Shown in pieces: positions 1-4,700 of a stretch of 11,891 nt of DNA (the first letter of the stretch is position 1; every line of letters begins with the position of its first letter). The translations under genes and the position numbers were made by a program. Below the pieces are notes generated by a model. The model ran no database searches, was not told the origin of the DNA, and saw nothing but the letters and a program-made list of their open reading frames with translations. The stretch comes from an uncultured Collinsella sp. (GTDB lineage: Bacteria; Actinomycetota; Coriobacteriia; Coriobacteriales; Coriobacteriaceae). Where the stretch lies: contig USPT01000020.1 of NCBI GenBank assembly GCA_900556705.1, forward strand, positions 1 through 11,891, given 5' to 3'.

Positions 1-66
1 GCCATCACCGAATACGACAACGACCACGACGGCGTCGCCCGCACCATCATGGCCGCCCTCGCCTAG
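1..66 (+). CDS. C-terminal end of an unidentified protein (partial)
   Basis: An open frame enters from the left edge and ends at TAG (64-66). It encodes 21 residues, including the stretch EYDNDHDGVARTIMAALA. The codons are GC-rich with mostly C in third position, like the confirmed genes here, so I take it as the true 3' end of a gene. The segment is too short to assign to a family. Its stop codon lies inside the first intergenic repeat (GCCTAGTC, 61-68), so the last residue or two may come from repeat sequence. It converges with the HAD gene that ends at 185. Confidence 0.6.
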   Translation, partial: AITEYDNDHDGVARTIMAALA

Positions 67-122
67 TCATCGGCCAGTCACTGGGGACGTTCTTAAACGA
101 CTAGTCACTGGGGACACTCTTC
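61..122 (+). repeat. REP-like intergenic repeat, GACTAGTC flavour, copy 1
   Basis: Read on the + strand, this holds a degenerate first palindrome (GCCTAGTC, 61-68, and GGCCAGTC, 72-79). Then come CTGGGGACGTTCTTAAAC, a perfect GACTAGTC (99-106) and ACTGGGGACACTCTT. It matches the minus strand of 1144-1191 almost base for base. The unit is palindrome, spacer, GGGGACGTTC, A/T-rich link, same palindrome, spacer, GGGGACR. It begins at the stop codon of the upstream gene. The similarity between copies is seen directly. The likeness to REP elements is inference. Confidence 0.85.
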
Positions 123-135
123 GCAAAAAGCTGCA

Positions 136-183
136 AGGACTGTCCCCCACTGCCGGCAGAAAAGGAACGTCCCCATCTGCCGG
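136..183 (-). repeat. REP-like intergenic repeat, TGCCGGCA flavour, copy 1
   Basis: On the minus strand this reads CCGGCAGATGGGGACGTTCC, then TTTT, TGCCGGCA (150-157 region), GTGGGGGACAGTCC. It matches 3170-3218 in the same orientation. The architecture equals that of the GACTAGTC copies with the palindrome exchanged. It starts one base after the HAD stop codon (185-187) and points away from the + strand repeat at 61-122, so the two make an inverted pair between convergent genes. Confidence 0.85.
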
Positions 184-184
184 A

Positions 185-979
185 TTAGGAGAGACTCTCC
201 AGCACGCGACGGAGCTCCTGCTGGACGGCGTGGTCGCGGTTACAACCCACCACACGATCGGCCACCGCCCTGAGCGCGGGGCGCGCGTTTTCCATCGCGC
301 AGCCCGTGCCGACAAAGCGAATGATCTCGTAGTCGTTCATCGAGTCGCCAAACGCCATGACCTCGTCGCGACCAATGCCGTAATGCTCCGCGAGCTGCGC
401 GATACCCGAGGCCTTCGACACACCAGGCTGCATGGCATCGATCCACGCGTTGCCCGAAGGCGCAAAAGTAAAGAGCTGACCAAGTTCGCGCTGTAGCACG
501 TACGCGCTGTCCATAACCGCACTGTCGTCGCAAAAGATACTCGCTTTGATGATATTTACGCTGGGATCGGGCAGCTCCCAAATGCGCTCGGCATTGGGAA
601 GGTCCTTATCGACCTCACGCACGAACTTGCACTCGTCATCGAGCAGGAAGGACTTGGTTCGGTCAAAGAGCGCAAGATGCAGATTGGGAAACGTCCTGAC
701 GGCTTGGGCGAGCCTTCGAATCGCCAGGTGGGAATACACCTCACGGTCTACCATCTTACCGTCGGCGTAGACCTGGGCGCCGTTAGCGGCGACAAAGTCC
801 ATCTTGTCGCGAACGGGCGCAAAGAACTCGCACAGGCGATCGTAGCGACGACCTGACGATGCAGCGAAATGCACACCATGCTCGTGTAGCGCCAGAATCA
901 GTTCGTAGGTCTCGGGAGGCACCTGGCCGTTTTCGTCAAGCAGTGTGCCGTCCATATCGGATGCAATCAGTTTAAACAT
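185..979 (-). CDS. Cof-type HAD-superfamily phosphatase
   Basis: Predicted soluble Mg2+-dependent phosphatase of the HAD IIB (Cof/YbiV-like) family, 264 residues, the usual length for that family. All four HAD motifs are visible: motif I DMDGT with nucleophile Asp8 and acid/base Asp10, motif II SSGR (41-44), motif III Lys189, and motif IV GDSMND (211-216). The region between motifs II and III, about 80-185, is the family's alpha/beta cap, which sets substrate choice. Relatives dephosphorylate sugar phosphates, flavin precursors or pyridoxal phosphate, and the substrate cannot be read from sequence. The ATG at 979 is preceded by AAGGGAG (987-993) at 7-nt spacing. That Shine-Dalgarno sequence lies in the 3' arm of a long hairpin (985-1046), which suggests translational control. 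It lies downstream of ade with a 206-nt gap and its own candidate promoter. Confidence 0.93.
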   Translation of the reverse strand: MFKLIASDMDGTLLDENGQVPPETYELILALHEHGVHFAASSGRRYDRLCEFFAPVRDKMDFVAANGAQVYADGKMVDREVYSHLAIRRLAQAVRTFPNLHLALFDRTKSFLLDDECKFVREVDKDLPNAERIWELPDPSVNIIKASIFCDDSAVMDSAYVLQRELGQLFTFAPSGNAWIDAMQPGVSKASGIAQLAEHYGIGRDEVMAFGDSMNDYEIIRFVGTGCAMENARPALRAVADRVVGCNRDHAVQQELRRVLESLS

Positions 980-984
980 AGAAA

Positions 985-1046
985 AGCTCCCTTCGGGCTT
1001 GTTGGAATCGAACGCGTATCCGATTCCAACGTACCCAAAGGGAGCT
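985..1046 (-). promoter_or_regulatory. Leader hairpin that covers the HAD ribosome binding site
   Basis: Two 26-nt arms (985-1010 and 1021-1046) are complementary at 22 of 26 positions around a 10-nt loop. The inner 10 bp (GTTGGAATCG with CGATTCCAAC) and the outer 9 bp (AGCTCCCTT with AAGGGAGCT) are perfect. In the minus-strand transcript the 3' arm contains AAGGGAG, the only Shine-Dalgarno for the ATG at 979, so folding would hide it. The hairpin is followed by only four U residues, so it is a weak terminator at best. The inner arms could also be a protein operator. Which role holds is inference. Confidence 0.7.
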
Positions 1047-1049
1047 CAA

Positions 1050-1078
1050 ATAAGACTCCGTGGGCGTAAACGTTACAA
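1050..1078 (-). promoter_or_regulatory. Candidate sigma70-type promoter for the HAD gene
   Basis: On the minus strand a -35-like TTGTAA (1073-1078) and a -10-like TCTTAT (1050-1055) are separated by 17 nt. Each matches the consensus at 4 of 6 bases. Transcription would start near 1043, at the foot of the leader hairpin. The match is modest and the call is tentative. Confidence 0.4.
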
Positions 1079-1143
1079 GGACCTGGCAAATAGCTCACAC
1101 ATGCCAGAGGCCCTACGGTCGCAGCGTCAGGCAGCCCGCCAAA

Positions 1144-1191
1144 GAGCGTCCCCAATGACTAGTCGTTTAAGAACGTCCCCGATGACTAGTC
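1144..1191 (-). repeat. REP-like intergenic repeat, GACTAGTC flavour, copy 2
   Basis: On the minus strand this reads GACTAGTCATCGGGGACG, then TTCTTAAAC, GACTAGTC, ATTGGGGACGCTCTT. Both palindromes (1184-1191 and 1157-1164) are perfect. It is the inverted counterpart of 61-122, so the two copies flank the HAD gene in opposite orientation. Its first GACTAGTC supplies the last Asp codon (GAC) and the stop (TAG) of ade. The order relative to the gene it follows is the same as in copy 1. Confidence 0.88.
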
Positions 1192-3006
1192 GGCGTAGGT
1201 GAAGGTTGTAACGTCGAACATGCCCTCGGGGCGGATGCGGAGCGTCGGGATGACCGGCAGGGGCAGGAAGATGATGCCCATGATGGGGTCGAGCGGCGGC
1301 TCAATACCCATGGCGCGCGCCTTGACCATAAAGTCATCGTGCTGCGCGGCAACGTCCTCGGCCGTGCCCTCGCTCATCAGGCCACCGAGCGCCAGCGGAA
1401 TGCGCGCCACGACCTCGCCGTTGCGCACCAGCACGTGGCCGCCCTGGCCCACGGCCTCAACGGCAGTCATCATATCGGCAGCGTTGTCGCCCACCACGCA
1501 CACGTTGTGCGAGTCGTGGCCGATCGTGGAGGCAATGGCACCGCCCGTGATGGTGAAACCGCGCACCCAGCCGCGACCGATATGCTTGCCGACGAGCCCC
1601 ATGCCGGCGGGACCGTCGCCATCGGCGCCCTCGGCCTGCAGCGACACGCCGCGGCCATGGCGCTCGATAAGCATAATGCGACGCAAGTCCTCGGCGCTCT
1701 CGGGACGGACCATGCCCGTGATAGCCATGCCCGGGATCACATCGATAACCGCCTCGCCCGGCTTAAAGGCATAGTCGAACACGTCGAGCGATAGCTTCGG
1801 CAGCTTAACGGAAGCACGCAGCTCATCGGCAAGCGCTGCGACCTCGGCCGTCTCGGGTGCGATCTCGCCCACAAAGGTGCCATCCTGCGCCACCAGAGCA
1901 CCGGCGGCATATACGCGATGCGGGGCCGTGGCAAAGGTCAGGTCATCGAGCACCAGCAGGTCGGCGCGCTTGCCCGGAGCGATCGCGCCGCGGAGCTCGT
2001 GCGGGTCGCGGCAGCCGTGGTCCAGGCCAAATGCCTCAGCCGTGGAAAGGGACGCCATAGAGATGGCGACCACGGGGTCGATACCGGCCTCGATAGCCAC
2101 GCGGCAGGCATTGTCGATCATGCCGGTCGAAAGAGCATCGGAGGGAGCGCGATCGTCGGTCGCAAAGCAGCAGCGGCGGGCGCGGGCAGGATTCTCCAGC
2201 AGCATCGGGGACAAATTGGCCAGGTCGTGGCTGCACGTGCCCTCACGCAGCATCACATACATGCCGCGGGATAGCTTGTCGAGTGCCTCCTCGGGAATCG
2301 TCGACTCGTGGTCGGCGATAATGCCCGCTGCGGCATAGGCATTGAGGTCCTTACCGGCAACGAGCGGCGCGTGGCCGTCAACCTGCTTGGACGGCGTCTG
2401 GTTGGCAGCATCGATGCGAGCGCAGGTCTCGGGGTCGGCCATAAAGACGCCCGGCAGGTTCATCATTTCGCCCAGACCAAAGACATCGCCTGGATGCTCG
2501 GCAAAAAACGCCTGCATATCGGCAGCCGAAATAACGGCACCGGCCTGCTCGTCGGGCAGCGCGGGCACGCACGAAGGCATCATGTACTTGATGGAGATGG
2601 GTGCGCGGCGGCCATCCTCTATCATAAAGCGCAAGCCGTCGAGACCGGCCACATTGGCAATCTCGTGGCTGTCGGCAATGGCGGTGGTAGTACCGCGCGT
2701 CGCGGCCATGCGAGCATACTCGGCGGGACGGATGTTCGAAGACTCGATATGCAGATGCCCGTCAATAAAACCGGGAGTGAGATAGCAACCCTGGCAGTCG
2801 ATGACCTCAGTTGCCTCGTAGGTGCCAGCGGCATCGTCGCGACCATCGTAGAGCACGCCGACGATTACACCGTCCTTGACGGCAACGCTACCGGGCGCCA
2901 CACGCTGGCCATACACGTCGACAATCTGCGCATTGGTAAACAGCGTGTCGACGGGCACGCGCCCCTCGGCGGCCTCGATCACAGACCTCATGACCTCAAC
3001 GGACAT
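1186..3006 (-). CDS. ade: Adenine deaminase
   Basis: Predicted metal-dependent adenine deaminase, converting adenine to hypoxanthine and ammonia in purine salvage (AdeC type, amidohydrolase superfamily), 606 residues, close to the family's usual length. Metal and catalytic motifs are in order: GHLHIESS with His84 and His86, the adjacent ATRGTTTAIADSHEIANV segment (102-119), GLGEMMN with Glu180, DGHAP with His212, DHE with His233, and the ATDDR Asp284. The C-terminal part carries the AdeC-typical GHDSHN (496-501). I chose the ATG at 3006 because AAAGGAG (3012-3018) precedes it by 5 nt. The frame is open up to 3273, but the upstream part runs through the leader hairpin and a repeat. A terminator-like hairpin sits just before the ribosome binding site, suggesting attenuation. 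The TAG stop (1186-1188) is inside an intergenic repeat. Confidence 0.96.
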   Translation of the reverse strand: MSVEVMRSVIEAAEGRVPVDTLFTNAQIVDVYGQRVAPGSVAVKDGVIVGVLYDGRDDAAGTYEATEVIDCQGCYLTPGFIDGHLHIESSNIRPAEYARMAATRGTTTAIADSHEIANVAGLDGLRFMIEDGRRAPISIKYMMPSCVPALPDEQAGAVISAADMQAFFAEHPGDVFGLGEMMNLPGVFMADPETCARIDAANQTPSKQVDGHAPLVAGKDLNAYAAAGIIADHESTIPEEALDKLSRGMYVMLREGTCSHDLANLSPMLLENPARARRCCFATDDRAPSDALSTGMIDNACRVAIEAGIDPVVAISMASLSTAEAFGLDHGCRDPHELRGAIAPGKRADLLVLDDLTFATAPHRVYAAGALVAQDGTFVGEIAPETAEVAALADELRASVKLPKLSLDVFDYAFKPGEAVIDVIPGMAITGMVRPESAEDLRRIMLIERHGRGVSLQAEGADGDGPAGMGLVGKHIGRGWVRGFTITGGAIASTIGHDSHNVCVVGDNAADMMTAVEAVGQGGHVLVRNGEVVARIPLALGGLMSEGTAEDVAAQHDDFMVKARAMGIEPPLDPIMGIIFLPLPVIPTLRIRPEGMFDVTTFTYAD

Positions 3007-3026
3007 ACATACTCCTTTAACCGTAG

Positions 3027-3062
3027 AAAAAAGCTGCGGAGCGGACAGACCTTCACCGCAGC
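3027..3062 (-). promoter_or_regulatory. Terminator-like hairpin in the ade leader (candidate attenuator)
   Basis: On the minus strand, arms GCTGCGG (3056-3062) and CCGCAGC (3033-3039) form a perfect 7-bp stem with a 16-nt loop, followed at once by six T residues (3027-3032). That is the form of an intrinsic terminator. It lies between the candidate promoter (3075-3102) and the ade Shine-Dalgarno (3012-3018). It cannot be the end of tyrS, which stops more than 300 nt upstream and has its own hairpins. No known riboswitch aptamer fits in the few nucleotides available upstream. Confidence 0.65.
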
Positions 3063-3074
3063 AAACCAATAGCC

Positions 3075-3102
3075 ATTGTATGCCCAAACGATGGGTCAAC
3101 AA
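3075..3102 (-). promoter_or_regulatory. Candidate promoter for ade
   Basis: On the minus strand a -10-like TACAAT (3075-3080, 5 of 6 consensus bases) lies 16 nt downstream of a weak -35-like TTGTTG (3097-3102). The expected start, near 3068, is a few bases before the terminator-like hairpin. Confidence 0.5.
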
Positions 3103-3169
3103 TACGCCTCTCCGCTTAACGGCACACGCCGCTTGGCGCAATGGGGGCAGGTTACTTTGCACCAATGAC

Positions 3170-3218
3170 AAGGAGTGTCCCAAAGTGCCGGCACAAAAGG
3201 AACGTCCCCAAGTGCCAA
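3170..3218 (-). repeat. REP-like intergenic repeat, TGCCGGCA flavour, copy 2
   Basis: On the minus strand this reads GGCACTTGGGGACGTTCC, then TTTT, GTGCCGGCAC, TTTGGGACACTCC. It is closely similar to 136-183 in the same orientation. The adjoining bases 3139-3169 (minus strand TTGGTGCAAAGTAACCTG followed by CCCCCA) may be a more degenerate third module. The copy lies in the 386-nt gap between tyrS and ade. That gap also holds the ade promoter and hairpin and two hairpins next to tyrS, and no gene I can support. Confidence 0.82.
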
Positions 3219-3253
3219 CCACGGAAGCGCCGATGTTTTGGCAACGACAGCGA

Positions 3254-3352
3254 GCGGGCCGCATTTGAGACAAGGTGACGTGAAACGAAAGGGCGCTGAC
3301 CTTCTGGTCGCGCCCTTGAAGTTGAACGTCAGATTGTCCAAATGCGGCCCGC
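3254..3352 (-). terminator. 99-nt near-palindromic hairpin downstream of tyrS, with a terminator-like core
   Basis: The outer arms are a perfect 14-bp inverted repeat (GCGGGCCGCATTTG at 3254-3267 with CAAATGCGGCCCGC at 3339-3352), extended by GACA/TGTC across a one-base bulge. Inside are TGACGT (3276-3281) with ACGTCA (3326-3331), then AAGGGCGC (3289-3296) with GCGCCCTT (3310-3317), and GACC/GGTC closing a TTCT loop. On the minus strand the core ends CCCTTTCGTTT, a moderate terminator. The pairing is seen directly. Terminator function for tyrS is the simplest reading, but the element is much longer than a terminator needs. Confidence 0.6.
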
Positions 3353-3365
3353 GCAGCGTCGAGTC

Positions 3366-3393
3366 GTTACGCGGTTTGGTAAAACCGCGTAAC
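3366..3393 (-). other. Perfect 12-bp inverted repeat at the tyrS stop codon
   Basis: GTTACGCGGTTT (3366-3377) and AAACCGCGTAAC (3382-3393) pair perfectly around a 4-nt loop. The last base of the tyrS stop codon is part of the stem. On the minus strand no T-run follows, so it is not a standard intrinsic terminator. It may protect the mRNA 3' end or be a protein site. Confidence 0.7.
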
Positions 3394-4604
3394 TAAACCA
3401 ACTTAAAGCCCTTGCGCTTGCCTACGGAGAGGGTGTCGCCCAGCTTGAGGGCGCTGGGATCGATGTTATAGCTCTTGGGAGCCACGGCCTTGCCGTTGAT
3501 CTTGACGCCACCGCCGTCGATATCGCGACGAGCCTGGCCGGCGCTCGCCGAAAGGCCCAGGTCCTTGAGCAGGCCGGCGAGGTAGATCTGGCCCTCGTCG
3601 TTGACGGTCAGCTCAACGTGCTTCTCGGGGAAGTCGGCGAGCTGGCCCTCCTTGAATACGCGGTCGAACTCGGCCTGAGCCTCGTCGCCGGCGCCGGCGC
3701 CGTGGTAGGTGTCGCACAGGTCGCGGCCCAGAGCGCGCTTGAGCTCATAGGGATCGGCAGAGCCGTCGGCCAGGGCGGCGTCGATCTTGTCGACCTCGGC
3801 CGGGGTGAGCGAGCTCGCCAGGCGATAGTACTTGCCGATCATCTCGTCGGGGATGGACATGGTCTTGCCGAACATGTCCTTGGGAGCGTCGGTCAGGCCG
3901 ATGTAGTTGCCGTATGACTTGGACATCTTGCGCACGCCGTCAGTGCCCTCGAGCAGCGGCATGGTGAGCGCGATCTGCGGCTCCATGCCCATCTTCTCCA
4001 TGAGCTCACGGCCGGCGAGCAGGTTGAAGAGCTGGTCGGTGCCGCCCATCTCCACGTCGGCCTTGATCTGCACGGAGTCGAAAGCCTGCATCACGGGATA
4101 CAGGAACTCGTGCAGGGCGATCGGCGTCTGAGACTGGTAGCGCTTGGTAAAGTCATCGCGCTCAAGAATGCGGGCGACGGTGAACTTGGAGCACACCTGC
4201 AGCAGACCGGCCAGGTCCATCGAAAGGATCCAGTCACCGTTGTGCACAATGGTGGTCTTCTCGGGATCCAGGATCTTCATGGCCTGGCTCACGTAGGTCT
4301 CGGCGTTGGCCTCGATCTGCTCCTGCGAAAGCTGCGGACGGGTGGAATTCTTGCCCGAAGGGTCGCCAATCAACGCGGTACCGTTGCCGATGATGAGGGT
4401 GACGTTGTGGCCCAGGTCCTGGAACTGACGCATCTTGCGCAGCGGCACGGCGTGGCCCAGGTGCAGGTCGGGGCTGGTGGGGTCGACGCCGAGCTTGATG
4501 TTGAGGGGCTCGCCCTTCTCAAGCTTCTTGCGAAGGTCGGCCTCGGGAACGATCTGCGCGGCGCCCGAGGTGATGATACGCATTTGCTCGTCAACAGACA
4601 GCAT
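3393..4604 (-). CDS. tyrS: Tyrosyl-tRNA synthetase
   Basis: Class I aminoacyl-tRNA synthetase that activates tyrosine with ATP and charges tRNA-Tyr in the cytoplasm. At 403 residues it is typical for the family. The catalytic Rossmann domain carries the HIGH motif as HLGH (48-51) and a canonical KMSKS (226-230). Between them are LIIGNGTALIGDPSGK (70-85), FLYPVMQAFDSVQIKADVEM (167-186) and GGTDQLFN. An S4-type RNA-binding domain (about 335-403, with GQARRDIDGGGVKING) follows the anticodon-binding region. The form resembles the TyrZ subgroup more than E. coli TyrS, by inspection only. The start ATG at 4604 has a strong AGGAGG (4612-4617) at 7-nt spacing. The leader holds a hairpin but no recognisable T-box. 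The upstream U32 gene ends 96 nt away. Confidence 0.98.
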   Translation of the reverse strand: MLSVDEQMRIITSGAAQIVPEADLRKKLEKGEPLNIKLGVDPTSPDLHLGHAVPLRKMRQFQDLGHNVTLIIGNGTALIGDPSGKNSTRPQLSQEQIEANAETYVSQAMKILDPEKTTIVHNGDWILSMDLAGLLQVCSKFTVARILERDDFTKRYQSQTPIALHEFLYPVMQAFDSVQIKADVEMGGTDQLFNLLAGRELMEKMGMEPQIALTMPLLEGTDGVRKMSKSYGNYIGLTDAPKDMFGKTMSIPDEMIGKYYRLASSLTPAEVDKIDAALADGSADPYELKRALGRDLCDTYHGAGAGDEAQAEFDRVFKEGQLADFPEKHVELTVNDEGQIYLAGLLKDLGLSASAGQARRDIDGGGVKINGKAVAPKSYNIDPSALKLGDTLSVGKRKGFKLV

Positions 4605-4625
4605 TGGGTATCCTCCTTTTGCTAT

Positions 4626-4652
4626 AGCACCCTCGCCGAAAACGGCGGTGCT
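4626..4652 (-). promoter_or_regulatory. Hairpin in the tyrS leader
   Basis: On the minus strand AGCACCGCCG pairs with CGGC and GGTGCT across a 3-nt bulge and a TTTT loop, giving a 10-bp stem. It ends 8 nt before the AGGAGG of tyrS. The run after the stem (ATAGCAAAA) has no U-tract, so it is not a terminator. Possible roles are mRNA stability or translational control. Confidence 0.5.
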
Positions 4653-4672
4653 GGAAGTCCATAAACTCTCTT

Positions 4673-4681
4673 ATGATAACA
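4673..4681 (-). promoter_or_regulatory. Candidate extended -10 promoter for tyrS
   Basis: On the minus strand TGTTATCAT (4673-4681) fits an extended -10 element (TG, one base, then TATCAT with 5 of 6 consensus bases). No good -35 is visible. Its place in the gap after the U32 gene suggests tyrS is at least partly transcribed on its own. Confidence 0.4.
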
Positions 4682-4700
4682 AACTGACGCGACGCGGCAC

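Noticed and set aside
67..315. Short open frames across the intergenic repeats (also 945-1202 and 3175-3396)
   Set aside because: Their translations are mostly repeat sequence read in an arbitrary frame, or overlap HAD or tyrS flanks. Neither has a ribosome site or domain.
985..1046. tRNA-like look of the HAD leader (GTTCGATTC resembles a T-arm)
   Set aside because: The block is about 62 nt and folds as one long hairpin. It lacks D and anticodon arms, so it is not a tRNA or tRNA remnant.
61..1191. Inverted GACTAGTC repeats flanking the HAD gene as ends of a composite mobile element
   Set aside because: Each copy continues directly from its neighbouring gene's stop codon, and there is no transposase or target duplication. 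Independent intergenic insertions explain it better.
2308..3072. 254-codon + strand open frame opposite ade
   Set aside because: It is antisense to a well-supported adenine deaminase, has no family motif, and is of a kind expected in GC-rich DNA with strong third-position C/G bias.
136..3221. CRISPR array
   Set aside because: The repeats are few, irregularly spaced, in both orientations and separated by genes. No spacers or cas genes are present.
3007..3273. Upstream extension of the ade frame by 89 codons
   Set aside because: It runs through the candidate promoter, the terminator-like hairpin and a repeat. ATG 3006 has an excellent ribosome binding site and matches the family's N-terminus.
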